DNA from: Atopobium sp. oral taxon 810 str. F0209
Lineage (GTDB): Bacteria > Actinomycetota > Coriobacteriia > Coriobacteriales > Atopobiaceae
Length of the DNA stretch: 64,000 nucleotides
Assembly (NCBI RefSeq): GCF_000466405.1
Contig: NZ_KE952937.1
Span: 24,248 to 88,247, forward strand
Direction: 5' to 3'
Shown: in pieces, positions 10,213 to 18,734 of the stretch
Numbering within the stretch: the first letter of the stretch is position 1
Layout: the number at the start of each line of letters is the position of its first letter
Position numbers and translations under genes: made by a program
The notes under the pieces: generated by a model
Databases searched by the model: none
What the model was told of the DNA's origin: nothing
The model's input: the letters and a program-made list of their open reading frames with translations, nothing else

Positions 10213-12030
10213 CTATCTCACCAGACCTTCCGTAATAGTCACAATATCGCTTACCTCAGAGAGACTTTCATAGGCAATATAGCCATCTGCTGCCAACTTG
10301 CTAGAAAGACCAAGAATCTGCGGCGGTGCCACAGAAGCTTGCTTCATAAGCTCAGAATTCTCAAAAAGTTCAACTGGATTGCCGTCAGCACGATTAAAGC
10401 CATCAGACATGACAATAATACGACTTGCAAAGTCATAGACAACTTCCATGTCATGACACACCATCACAATGGCACAGCCCTGCTCACGCGCCTCTTTGAC
10501 CGCTCTCATGACTACCATACACTCTTGATAATCAAGACCACTAGTAGGCTCATCCAAAATGAGTAACTGTGGGCGCGTTACGATTACACTGGCAAGAGCC
10601 ACAATCTGCCGCTGACCACGTGAAAGCGAAAACGGAGCTACATCAGCTGGCAAGGAAAAACGTTTAATCGTTTGTGCTGCTCGAGAATGGGCTATTTGTG
10701 TATCAACGCCTAGTAATTCCAAGGAAAAAGCCACCTCATCGAGGACAGTTTCTTTGCAAATCTGATGATCGGGATCTTGAAAAAGCGTCGAGACATGACG
10801 TGCAATCTGGCTCGTACGAGCTACGGATGTATCCAAACCACAGATGCTCACCCTACCTGCAGAGGGCTTGAGAAGACCATTCATGAGTTTGGTAAGGGTA
10901 GTTTTACCTGCACCATTTTGACCAATAATGGCAAGCAGCTCACCAGGATGCACCTTAAAATCAATATCTCGCACCGAAGCAGCATGAGGACCATAGGAAA
11001 AACTTACATGGTCAAAGGACAAAACTGCCTGTTGCTTGGCCTTGGTGTCAAGTTCGCGTTGTACTACAAACGCATCTTCGCTCCTTCTGGGCTCAAAATC
11101 AGCCATGCGAGGAGCTTTATTATCAGCGATTAAATTCTTAATACCAGTAAATGCAGCATCCGTAGTCAAAAAAGAACAGCTTTCATCAAGCAAATGCTTT
11201 GCATGCAGCTTGTTTGAAACACGGGTAACGCGTGGAGAATCAACACCAATGAATTTGAGTTCTTGACGGTGAGTCAAGACGTCTGCGGGGCTACCATCAA
11301 GGGCAACAGTTCCTTCGGAAAGTACGAGCATACGCTGACAATATTCAGCAAGCAGAGCAACTTTTTGCTCCACCACTACCACAGTAATTCCTTGAGTTTG
11401 ATTGAGTAGACGAAGCGTATCAAATACCTGACGTGATGAAAGAGGATCTAGCGCTGCCGTAGGCTCGTCCAAAACCAATACACGAGGTTGCAAAGCCAAA
11501 ATTGCCGCAATTGCAACCTTTTGCTTTTGTCCCCCAGAAAGAGTCGCAATATCACGACGAAGCAAATCGGAGACGCCTACTGCTTCAAGCGCCTCAGATA
11601 CGCGCTGCATTATTTGCTCATGATCAACACCAAAGTTTTCAAGACCATAAAGCAACTCATCTTCTACGTTTGCAGAAACCATCTGTGCATCAATGTCCTG
11701 CAAGACGCTACCAACAATCTGAGAGACATCTGTAAGCTCGACTTCGCAGGTATCAATGCCCGCTACCAAACAAGCACCTCTGAACTCACCTTTAAAATGA
11801 TGAGGTACCGCACCCGATAGCACCGAAGTAAGGGTGGTTTTACCCGCTCCAGAAGGACCAATGATACCTACGAAGTCACCTTCATTGATGTCAACACTTA
11901 CATCATGTAACGCATAGGGGCGCAAATGTAGGGAGTTATTTTTTTGTGTTGTATCTTCAAAAGCAAAAGATACGTGAGACAACTGAATAACTGGTATGGC
12001 AGTCGAATCGCATGCCGTACATACTGACAC
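10213..12030 (-). CDS. ecfA: ECF transporter ATPase with two fused ABC domains (EcfA-EcfA')
   Basis: Hydrolyses ATP to drive the ECF importer. Two complete ABC domains lie in one 605-residue chain. The first has Walker A GPSGAGKTT (about 58-66), signature LSGGQKQKV and Walker B VLVLDEPTAALDP. The second has Walker A GQNGAGKTT (about 370), a variant signature LSRGQRQIV and Walker B LLILDEPTSGLD. The linker of about 60 residues is poorly conserved. Many bacteria encode the two ATPases separately; fusion is common in Actinobacteria. It follows the S component by 41 bp and abuts ecfT. Confidence 0.96.
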   Translation of the reverse strand: MSVCTACDSTAIPVIQLSHVSFAFEDTTQKNNSLHLRPYALHDVSVDINEGDFVGIIGPSGAGKTTLTSVLSGAVPHHFKGEFRGACLVAGIDTCEVELTDVSQIVGSVLQDIDAQMVSANVEDELLYGLENFGVDHEQIMQRVSEALEAVGVSDLLRRDIATLSGGQKQKVAIAAILALQPRVLVLDEPTAALDPLSSRQVFDTLRLLNQTQGITVVVVEQKVALLAEYCQRMLVLSEGTVALDGSPADVLTHRQELKFIGVDSPRVTRVSNKLHAKHLLDESCSFLTTDAAFTGIKNLIADNKAPRMADFEPRRSEDAFVVQRELDTKAKQQAVLSFDHVSFSYGPHAASVRDIDFKVHPGELLAIIGQNGAGKTTLTKLMNGLLKPSAGRVSICGLDTSVARTSQIARHVSTLFQDPDHQICKETVLDEVAFSLELLGVDTQIAHSRAAQTIKRFSLPADVAPFSLSRGQRQIVALASVIVTRPQLLILDEPTSGLDYQECMVVMRAVKEAREQGCAIVMVCHDMEVVYDFASRIIVMSDGFNRADGNPVELFENSELMKQASVAPPQILGLSSKLAADGYIAYESLSEVSDIVTITEGLVR

Positions 12031-12071
12031 TACAAACCCCTTTCAAAGGATGACAGCATCCTTGATACAAA

Positions 12072-12641
12072 CTAACGAGAGATAACCTTACGCAAAGCGG
12101 GGTAAAGACCACCTACTACCAAGCCATTGCCCACCGCAGTACCCAGCACAACAATTAATAGGGGCAGCATGGAGGCAAAGGCACCTTTAAGCACGATGAC
12201 GGTTGCAATACAAGCAAAAATAAGACCAGAAACCAAAGTAGTTACAAAACCCAATATAAAAGGAAGATATACAGGTGTCTTGTCATCTGCAAATTTATTG
12301 ACTAACAAAAAGGCTACAGCTGCACCAGGAATATCCGCAACATATTCAACACCAGGAATAGAAGTAGTAATTTGAATGACGGTAGCTGCGAGAATGCCAA
12401 AGATTATGGCTTGAGGCAGGGTCGGCTTAAGCAGCAGGATAGCCAAGCAATATGCAGCAATACAAAACTCGGGCTTGATACCTGTAATAGCGAGCATGCC
12501 GCCCACTGTTGCATTGAGAATAAAGCCTGCAGCGAGAAGGATAGCTACGAGAACTAAAGAACCAACATCGAGTTTGCCCGACTGTGCATGAGTACTTTTG
12601 ATGGTGCGGACTTTAGCGGCAGTAGACTTCGAATTTTCCAT
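12072..12641 (-). CDS. ECF transporter S component, probable tryptophan-specific (TrpP-like)
   Basis: Substrate-binding membrane subunit of the transporter formed with ecfA and ecfT. The start is the ATG at 12641, with AGGAG 8 bases upstream, giving 189 residues with about 5-6 membrane segments after a short polar N-terminus. The order of features matches what I recall of Bacillus TrpP: a first helix ending near ILNATVGG, then GIKPEFCIAAYCLAILLLKP, ITTSIPGVEYVADIPGAAVAF, and a small/hydrophobic C-terminal helix. The substrate is inferred mainly from the upstream leader gene with three consecutive Trp codons and its terminator, which imply control by charged tRNA-Trp. Another S-component specificity is possible if that leader reading is wrong. 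Confidence 0.8.
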   Translation of the reverse strand: MENSKSTAAKVRTIKSTHAQSGKLDVGSLVLVAILLAAGFILNATVGGMLAITGIKPEFCIAAYCLAILLLKPTLPQAIIFGILAATVIQITTSIPGVEYVADIPGAAVAFLLVNKFADDKTPVYLPFILGFVTTLVSGLIFACIATVIVLKGAFASMLPLLIVVLGTAVGNGLVVGGLYPALRKVISR

Positions 12642-12693
12642 GAGAGTTTCTCCTAACATAAGCTTTGATAGTCAAATTTAGATTGAACGACAC

Positions 12694-12724
12694 AAAAAAA
12701 CGGCTCCCGGTCAACCCGGAAGTC
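12694..12724 (-). terminator. Attenuator terminator before the ECF S-component gene
   Basis: On the minus strand CTTCCGG and CCGGGAG (plus 12722-12716 and 12710-12704; one U-G pair) form a 7-bp stem with a 5-base loop, followed after two bases by a run of seven U (12700-12694). It lies between the leader-peptide stop and the start of the S-component gene, the position expected for a transcription attenuator. Confidence 0.85.
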
Positions 12725-12754
12725 GTCTGCACAAGTCATGTGGCAGCAAGCGAC

Positions 12755-12829
12755 CTAGAGTCGACCAAACGAAGACCAGCTACGCCACCACCAGTTCATG
12801 TCCTTAGAAGTGCTTATCTGAGTCATCAT
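12755..12829 (-). CDS. Tryptophan-rich leader peptide (24 residues) of an attenuator
   Basis: A 25-codon gene starting at ATG 12829 with AAAGGAG 7 bases upstream and ending at TAG 12755. Codons 13-15 are three consecutive TGG, and codon 18 is a fourth, giving NWWWRSW near the middle. Four Trp in 24 residues next to a terminator is the hallmark of trp attenuators in Actinobacteria and enterobacteria. GTGGC within the Trp codons (12788-12784) can pair with GCCAC at 12744-12740. The latter also lies in an alternative hairpin (CTGCCACA with TGTGCAG, 12746-12739 and 12733-12727) that reaches the edge of the terminator stem. The inferred mechanism is that ribosome stalling under Trp shortage allows read-through into the transporter genes. 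Confidence 0.87.
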   Translation of the reverse strand: MMTQISTSKDMNWWWRSWSSFGRL

Positions 12830-12868
12830 GGTCAAACTCCTTTCTTCACTCGATTTCATGTTGCTGGG

Positions 12869-12877
12869 ACTATATCA
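12869..12877 (-). promoter_or_regulatory. Extended -10 promoter for the leader and ECF operon
   Basis: On the minus strand TGATATAGT (12877-12869) is an extended -10 element (TGn plus TATAGT), about 40 bp before the leader-peptide ATG. No good -35 hexamer is evident, which fits extended -10 promoters. The predicted start of transcription is near 12862. Confidence 0.45.
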
Positions 12878-12961
12878 AAGACCAAGCTTAGATTGAGTCT
12901 CATTTCACATACGTTTATGACTTGAAACAAAGTGTTCAAGCAATACAGCCAAACACATAGA

Positions 12962-12992
12962 CAAAACCCCACCGCAATAGCGATGGGGTTTG
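12962..12992 (-). terminator. Terminator of the rplU-rpmA operon
   Basis: On the minus strand AAACCCCATCGC and GCGGTGGGGTTTT form a long stem with a 4-base loop, ending in a short T-rich tail. It sits 18 bp after the rpmA stop and before the promoter of the Trp leader, so it insulates the ECF operon. Confidence 0.8.
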
Positions 12993-13009
12993 ATCATACA
13001 ACTTGCACT

Positions 13010-13261
13010 CTACTCAGCAGGCACAACGTTAACGACGTGCTTGGCACCCTTAACAAACTGCACGGTGCCATCCTGCAGTGCAAACAGCGTGTCATCCTTG
13101 CCACGACCAACGCCTGTACCAGGAGTAATGTGCGTGCCACGCTGACGAACAATAATCTGACCAGTCTTAATTGTCTGACCACCAAAAATCTTGGTACCAA
13201 GACGCTGAGCGTTGGAATCGCGACCATTGCGCGAAGACGCTTGGCCCTTTTTATGTGCCAT
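13010..13261 (-). CDS. rpmA: 50S ribosomal protein L27
   Basis: Large-subunit protein whose N-terminus reaches the peptidyl-transferase centre. The 83-residue product starts [20 protein letters not shown], with [20 protein letters not shown] following, all typical of L27. I place the start at ATG 13261. The reading frame is open far upstream through rplU, but those residues do not belong to L27. There is no sign of the Firmicutes-type cleaved N-terminal extension. It is co-transcribed with rplU, about 46 bp upstream, and followed by a strong terminator. Confidence 0.97.
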   Translation of the reverse strand: MAHKKGQASSRNGRDSNAQRLGTKIFGGQTIKTGQIIVRQRGTHITPGTGVGRGKDDTLFALQDGTVQFVKGAKHVVNVVPAE

Positions 13262-13307
13262 AGTACTACCTGCCTTACTCGAAAAAACTAATGGGAATAG
13301 CGCGAGC

Positions 13308-13616
13308 CTACGCGGGGATAGAAGTAATCTGCAGGCGCGTAAGCTGCTGCCTGTGACCCTTGGTACGGTGATAACGCTTGCGCTTGTGGAGCTTGAAGAC
13401 AATAACCTTCTTGCCCTTATGCTGATCGACCACTTCAGCGGTAACCTTTTTACCCTCGAGCTCAGCAGGAGCGACAACGGTTTTTGCGTCGTCAGCAAGC
13501 ATCAGGACGTCGAGGCTGACCTTGTCGCCAGGCTGCGCGTTGAGCTTTTCGACGTCAATGACGTCGCCCTCGGCAACCTTATACTGCTTGCCACCAGTCG
13601 TAACGATTGCGTACAT
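13308..13616 (-). CDS. rplU: 50S ribosomal protein L21
   Basis: Large-subunit protein that binds 23S rRNA. The product from ATG 13616 is 102 residues, beginning [18 protein letters not shown] and ending with the L21 signature [18 protein letters not shown]. An upstream in-frame ATG at 13706 would add 30 residues not found in L21. A GAAGGG element lies before the chosen start. It forms the usual L21-L27 operon with rpmA. The adjacent obgE is displaced by the inserted ECF operon. Confidence 0.97.
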   Translation of the reverse strand: MYAIVTTGGKQYKVAEGDVIDVEKLNAQPGDKVSLDVLMLADDAKTVVAPAELEGKKVTAEVVDQHKGKKVIVFKLHKRKRYHRTKGHRQQLTRLQITSIPA

Positions 13617-13827
13617 GTGAGAACCCTTCGATGCTGGAATAGTGCAACAGCTATCCATAATACAGGCGTCGACCTGCATCGTCAACGGAAAAACCGTCAG
13701 AGACACAGCGGACGCCTTTAGTTAGGATATACAGCTTGGCCAATTGGAGCAAGCTCTTTATCGCATCCACAAGACTAACACCAAATATAGCCTATTTGCC
13801 CCAAGATATTGCGATTTGACGTCCGAT

Positions 13828-14817
13828 TTAGCGATAGCTTATATAGCCAGTAGTGCCAGATGTATGCGCAGCGGCATCACTGCTGGAGAGTACCGAGGCT
13901 ATACGCTTGACAGCAGTACGGCTCTGCTGAGCCTCTTTGACTGCGGCACGTTGCGTAAGTAGCTTGTCTTTAAGCATAGCTGCAGCACGAGCAAGGCTTC
14001 CATCATTTTGAGCTTCCAAAAGCTGAGCTGTCGCCATGGTACCTGCAAATCCCATGGCTCCTCTCCCCAACCAATTGCCTATAGGCAAAATATTGCTCAT
14101 CGAACGAGCAATCTGGCGCCAACTTAGCCCGCAAGCCAAAACCAAAGCTGTATCTATCAAAAAAGAAGGCGATAAAGAACGGCCAGATGCAGCAGCGATG
14201 CTTAAGGCTAATTTGATCTGGTTGACGGTCATGATGGGGAAATCTGAGCCATGGATAATATCCACAGCGCCAACCGCGGCATTTTGAGCAGCGCAAAGCA
14301 GGATCAGCGAATCAATGAGTGTCTGTCTACAAAAACTATAAGATGCAGCAAAGGCCACGGCTTTATCGCTAGCCTCTACCATCCACTGAGCTAAGGGCTT
14401 TGCAAGGTCGGCAATGTTGGAAACTGCAATAGGTGTCAGTAAGTCTTTGAAGCTTTCGTCCAAATTGTCAAAAGACGGCAAATCCAGACTACTTTCCGCA
14501 ATCAAAGCGCAGGGAACCCCAGCTTCTGCCAAACGCTTTGCTTCTTTGGCGACAAGAGCAAGTTGACTCCCCACAACAAAAATAGCAAGGTCAGGCACCA
14601 GCGTGCCGCCCACACCATATTCAAGTTCTTTGATGCTTAATTCAGCACTTGACTGCTCGGCACTGAGCAGTCGTTTGAGTTCAAGTGCCACCTCACGAGG
14701 AGCAGACATATCGATTATTACCAAAGTATGTGTAGGTGCACAGCGCTGCTCATCAGAGCTTTTGCTCTCATTTAAAAGCTCAAGCACGCGCGATAGCGAA
14801 AAAGCTTTCTTTGCCAT
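13828..14817 (-). CDS. DUF697-type membrane-associated protein of unknown function
   Basis: A 329-residue protein with three visible parts. An N-terminal Rossmann-like segment (TLVIIDMSAPREVALELK; PDLAIFVVGSQLALVAKE) resembles the edge of a GTPase or dinucleotide fold but lacks a Walker A motif. A middle, weakly hydrophobic helical region (about 175-275; VGAVDIIHGSDFPIMTVNQIK, LALSIAAASG) is typical of DUF697/YcjF-like domains. The C-terminus is alanine-rich. It is encoded downstream of rodA, about 85 bp from it, so a link to the cell-elongation cluster is possible but inferred. Homologues of this family are largely uncharacterised. Confidence 0.6.
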   Translation of the reverse strand: MAKKAFSLSRVLELLNESKSSDEQRCAPTHTLVIIDMSAPREVALELKRLLSAEQSSAELSIKELEYGVGGTLVPDLAIFVVGSQLALVAKEAKRLAEAGVPCALIAESSLDLPSFDNLDESFKDLLTPIAVSNIADLAKPLAQWMVEASDKAVAFAASYSFCRQTLIDSLILLCAAQNAAVGAVDIIHGSDFPIMTVNQIKLALSIAAASGRSLSPSFLIDTALVLACGLSWRQIARSMSNILPIGNWLGRGAMGFAGTMATAQLLEAQNDGSLARAAAMLKDKLLTQRAAVKEAQQSRTAVKRIASVLSSSDAAAHTSGTTGYISYR

Positions 14818-14903
14818 GCCAGTTTCTCCTCTACCCTGTTTTTCTTTTCCATTTTAACGTCAAGAAAAACAGGTGCCATGATAGATGCGTCTTATTTATT
14901 TAC

Positions 14904-16112
14904 CTATGCAGCTTTTGGTCGATGGTGCCAAATAGATTGAATAATGCCTGCAGCGGATAGCTGTACAACCATCGAAGATGAACCAAAACTAATAAACGGC
15001 AAAGGAATGCCAGTAATAGGCATAACTCCGATGCACATACCCACATTTTGCAAGAGCTGAAAAGTCCACATTGTGGCAATACCTGCAAGCAACAATTTTG
15101 CATAAGGCGATTCAAAACGACGCGCAAGCCAAATCGTAGAAAATATTGCCCAACCAAAGAGAGCTAAAAGCAAAGTTGCCCCCATAAAACCAAACTCTTC
15201 AGCCAAAAGAGCAAAAACAAAGTCAGTATGTGCCTCAGGCAAAAAGCCCGACCAAGCCTGACTCGCATTGCCGATACCTTTGCCAAATAGGCCACCCGAA
15301 CCAACTGCGATTTTTGCCTGTAGCAGGTTATAGCCATCGCCAGCAGGATCTACCGAAGGATCAACAAAGACAAGCAGACGTTTGAGCTGATAAGCCTTAA
15401 GCAGTTTGAGAGCGCGCGGAACATTGTCAGCCAATGAGAGACCAACAACCAATGCAGCAACAGCCACCACCAAACCAATGGTAATGAGCACCCAACTCTT
15501 CTTGGCGCCAGACATAATGATGATGGAGGCACCTACAACAAAAACAATGAGGCCCGTACCAAGGTCCTGAATAATCAAAATGGCAAAAATAGCAGCAAGT
15601 ACACCGCAAATCTTAAAATAGTCCCGCAGAGTATCAATCTTGCCATTGTATTCTGCACCAAGACCTGCCATCAAAAAAATTGTGAGCACTTTGACAATTT
15701 CTGAAGGCTGGAAACGCAAACCTACCAAGGGTATTTTGACCCAGCCTGTCATACCCTTGGCAGAAATGCCAAAGCCGGGGACATTGGGTAACAAAATCAG
15801 TCCAACGATGATGACAAAAAGCACAATCGAAGATGACTGCATCACGCGATAGTCACTACGCCAAATGGCAAGCGCCAACGCAAAACCCATCATGATACCT
15901 AGCAGATGTCGAGGAAAAGAGACATCAGCGATAGTACGAGAAGCAGACCAGATGATTATGGTGCCGTAGCATACTAACAGTAATACAGGCACAAGTCCGC
16001 CTAGATAGAAGCTACTCAAAGGCCCTGCAAGGCGACCTTTTTTTGTAGATGAGATACTTTGCTTGTCAAAAAGTGAGCGGACATGCTCAAAAAAAGAAGA
16101 TTTATCTGCCAT
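14904..16112 (-). CDS. rodA: Rod-shape-determining SEDS glycosyltransferase RodA
   Basis: SEDS-family peptidoglycan polymerase that works with PBP2 in side-wall synthesis. The 402-residue protein has about ten membrane segments. Family residues are visible in GFGISAKGMTGWVKIPLVGLRFQPSE (about 112-137), DPSVDPAGDGYNLLQAKIAVGSGG (about 250-273), the extracellular loop ending FLPEAHTDFVFALLAEEFG, and the C-terminal GIPLPFISFGSSS. An N-terminal cytoplasmic tail of about 30 residues precedes the first helix. It starts one base after the mrdA stop, so RodA and its partner PBP2 are made together. FtsW is the alternative, but adjacency to mre/mrdA favours RodA. Confidence 0.94.
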   Translation of the reverse strand: MADKSSFFEHVRSLFDKQSISSTKKGRLAGPLSSFYLGGLVPVLLLVCYGTIIIWSASRTIADVSFPRHLLGIMMGFALALAIWRSDYRVMQSSSIVLFVIIVGLILLPNVPGFGISAKGMTGWVKIPLVGLRFQPSEIVKVLTIFLMAGLGAEYNGKIDTLRDYFKICGVLAAIFAILIIQDLGTGLIVFVVGASIIIMSGAKKSWVLITIGLVVAVAALVVGLSLADNVPRALKLLKAYQLKRLLVFVDPSVDPAGDGYNLLQAKIAVGSGGLFGKGIGNASQAWSGFLPEAHTDFVFALLAEEFGFMGATLLLALFGWAIFSTIWLARRFESPYAKLLLAGIATMWTFQLLQNVGMCIGVMPITGIPLPFISFGSSSMVVQLSAAGIIQSIWHHRPKAA

Positions 16113-16113
16113 G

Positions 16114-18144
16114 TTATCTATCCCCCTCTACTTCTTGCTCAGATGTATCGGGTTGACCATAGATAGCACCAAGTACGTCACGAACAACATAAAGAGCCGA
16201 AGCGCTACCAAAACCTGCATATTCCAAGCATGATGCAACAACATACTTGGGCTTATCTGCAGGAACATAGGAAATAAACCAACCATGAGGCTGATCATGG
16301 CCAGACTCTGCAGTACCAGTTTTGCCCGCAACACGCACAGACATATTGGTGAAATGGGATGCCTGAGCTTCAGATTCATCATAGACAACACCTTTGAGTG
16401 CCCTATGTATCAAATCAAAGTTCGTATCGCTTTCCTTGACCTTTTTGGGATCTTTTGCTTTGTAATCGATAACTGATCCGGAACCCTCACGCGACATAAC
16501 ACTTTTAAGCACATGTGGAGTAAACCAGTATCCACCATTCGCCAGACCAGCATAAACACAACTCATCTGCAACGGTGTTACCAACAGGTCGCCCTGACCT
16601 ATAGCAAGGTTGGTATTGTCGCCTCCTTGCCAGCTACGCGCATTGTCATCCGCTGAGCTAAAGTAGTTCCATTTCCATTTTGCATCAGGTACACGTCCCA
16701 CGGATTCGCTAGGCAAATCAATACCTGTCGCTTTGCCTAAGCCCCAAGAACGATATTTATCTTGCAAAGCTTCGGGGGTCTTGGAATAAAAGATTGCTTT
16801 GCCAATCTCATAAAAAACGACGTCACAGGAAAAAACTATGCCCGTCTCAATGGACATAATGCCATGACCGTCATGGTTCCAGCAGTACTGACCATAATCT
16901 TTGCCAAAACCAGTCCAATAGCCTGTGCAATTATAGGTAGAGCTTTGAGTTGCAAGTTGATTGTCCAGCGCTGCCAAGGCAGAGAGCGGTTTAATGGTGG
17001 AGGCAGAAGGATACTGACCAGTTACGGCGCGATTGAGTAGAGGATTGTCACTTTCTTCCTTACCAAGTTCTTCCCAGTCGGAAGCAGAGATACCGCCGAC
17101 AAAAATATTGGGTGAAAATGTTGGCTCACTTGCCATAGCAATAATCTCACCATTAGTGACATCCATGCAGACGACACAGCCTGCAATACGATCTTCGTTT
17201 TCAGGCTTTGAAAGCTTTTTTATAATCTTTTGTAAAGCCTCTTCAGCAGCCTTTTGGACATCGATATCCAAAGTCAGCATCACGTCAGAGCCAGGCTGGG
17301 GATCAACGGTGCTGACATGATCAAGCACCTTGCCATCTGCGTTGACGTACACGGTTTTTTCACCGCGAATACCTTGCAAGACAGTCTCATACTGATACTC
17401 AACACCAGCCTGACCTACCGTATCTCCCGACTGATAGTCAGCATTACCACCTGTACTTTTTTCTTTGGCATTTTTGAGCTGCTCAGCAGATATGGTGCCC
17501 GTATAGCCAACAACATGAGCGGCAAGACTGCCATGGGGATAAAGACGTACCGTACGCTGTTCAACCGTGACATCATGAAAAAGATACGGACGCTCTTCAA
17601 TATAAGCCACAGTATGGCGAGAAACGTCAGAAGCAACGGTGCGCATGCTTTGTGCGCCATCGGTCGTATCTTGAATTTTGCGACGCACTGCATGCCAAGG
17701 CATACCAATAAGGTTGCCAAGAAGCTGGCACTCTAGCTGATCGTCTGCAACTACCGACGAAGCAGTAACTGTCAAAGAAGACCTATTGGTAACGAGCTCA
17801 TTGCCATTGCGATCCAAAATGCGTCCACGCGGAGCTGGGGTCGAAATGGTACGGGTGCGATTGGATTCAGCCTGCTGACTATAAGTATTGGTAGAGAGGA
17901 GTTGCATGGACCAAAGCTTGACCCAAAGTGCAGCAATTACTGTGCCCGAAAAAATACCTAGCCCACCCAAACGCTCACGAAAACCAGTATCTGATGAGTT
18001 GCCAGCACCACCTGTTGCGCGAGGTGCTGCACCACCGATATCAAAGGTAAAGCGTGATTCCCCTCGCCCAAATATCAAAAAAATGACAATAAGGGCAAGA
18101 GCGATGAGCAAGCAGATGACTACAATGACCGCGGTCATACTCAT
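16114..18144 (-). CDS. mrdA: Penicillin-binding protein 2 (class B transpeptidase)
   Basis: Cross-links peptidoglycan in the elongasome with RodA and MreCD. The 676-residue protein has one N-terminal membrane anchor (about 4-24). A second hydrophobic stretch lies near 62-80. The dimerisation/pedestal region starts around RTISTPAPRGRILDRNGNEL, and the transpeptidase domain has SxxK as ASTIKPLS (about 383), a SCD variant of the SxN motif (VFSCDVVFYE) and KTG as AGKTGTAES (about 605). Length is typical of actinobacterial PBP2. It follows mreD by 8 bp and overlaps nothing. Confidence 0.95.
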   Translation of the reverse strand: MSMTAVIVVICLLIALALIVIFLIFGRGESRFTFDIGGAAPRATGGAGNSSDTGFRERLGGLGIFSGTVIAALWVKLWSMQLLSTNTYSQQAESNRTRTISTPAPRGRILDRNGNELVTNRSSLTVTASSVVADDQLECQLLGNLIGMPWHAVRRKIQDTTDGAQSMRTVASDVSRHTVAYIEERPYLFHDVTVEQRTVRLYPHGSLAAHVVGYTGTISAEQLKNAKEKSTGGNADYQSGDTVGQAGVEYQYETVLQGIRGEKTVYVNADGKVLDHVSTVDPQPGSDVMLTLDIDVQKAAEEALQKIIKKLSKPENEDRIAGCVVCMDVTNGEIIAMASEPTFSPNIFVGGISASDWEELGKEESDNPLLNRAVTGQYPSASTIKPLSALAALDNQLATQSSTYNCTGYWTGFGKDYGQYCWNHDGHGIMSIETGIVFSCDVVFYEIGKAIFYSKTPEALQDKYRSWGLGKATGIDLPSESVGRVPDAKWKWNYFSSADDNARSWQGGDNTNLAIGQGDLLVTPLQMSCVYAGLANGGYWFTPHVLKSVMSREGSGSVIDYKAKDPKKVKESDTNFDLIHRALKGVVYDESEAQASHFTNMSVRVAGKTGTAESGHDQPHGWFISYVPADKPKYVVASCLEYAGFGSASALYVVRDVLGAIYGQPDTSEQEVEGDR

Positions 18145-18152
18145 AGCTTTGC

Positions 18153-18728
18153 CTACAGCTTTCCTAGGTCGTAATGACCACCACCACGGCGTTTGCCTGC
18201 AAGTCCAGCTTTACGCGCTGTTTTCATGGCAGAATTACCAGACCCCAAATTTAAGAAATGAGCAAAAATAGCAAAAACTATTAGTGTCAGCAAAAAAGTC
18301 GGCAGCGTTCTCAACACTATGGCATCAACAAAAGACTTGGAAACACCAATAAAAAGCATGGTTAAGTGATATACCAAGGTGGCCACCAACGAGCTAGCAG
18401 CAAAAGCAGTGGTACTTTCAGCAGGTTCATCAGACAGCCTATTACGCTCTTCGGATCCTAGGGCATAACTCATCACGGTAAGCAAGAAAGCCATCAAACC
18501 AAAGGGTCCTGTGGTAGATAGGTCATAAAACACGCCGGCAGCAAAACTAACAAGCACACCAGCTCCACCACCAACAGATAAAGAGACAATTCCAGCAAAT
18601 ACCATGGCAATATTTGCGCGTCCATCTCCGATACCAATATTGGGAGCCAAGGCCAGCTGAAGCAAAATGCAAATCAGCGCCAAAACACCAAAGGAGCGGC
18701 GATTTTTATTTTTGTCACGTATTTGCAT
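18153..18728 (-). CDS. mreD: Rod-shape-determining protein MreD
   Basis: Multi-pass membrane protein of the elongation complex. The 191 residues contain about five hydrophobic segments, including FGVLALICILLQLALAPN (about 14-31) and a GLMAFLLTVMSYALG segment (about 76-90). The N-terminus is basic (RDKNKNRR). The primary sequence is poorly conserved in this family, so the call leans on size, topology and position between mreC (6 bp away) and mrdA (8 bp away). Confidence 0.9.
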   Translation of the reverse strand: MQIRDKNKNRRSFGVLALICILLQLALAPNIGIGDGRANIAMVFAGIVSLSVGGGAGVLVSFAAGVFYDLSTTGPFGLMAFLLTVMSYALGSEERNRLSDEPAESTTAFAASSLVATLVYHLTMLFIGVSKSFVDAIVLRTLPTFLLTLIVFAIFAHFLNLGSGNSAMKTARKAGLAGKRRGGGHYDLGKL

Positions 18729-18734
18729 GGCTGC

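Noticed and set aside
12641..12870. Metabolite riboswitch upstream of the ECF S component
   Set aside because: No conserved riboswitch core is evident. The leader gene with consecutive Trp codons, its ribosome binding site and the terminator explain the region better.
13262..13498. Longer rpmA beginning at 13498
   Set aside because: The frame merely runs open through rplU. L27 begins at [10 protein letters not shown] with its own start at 13261.
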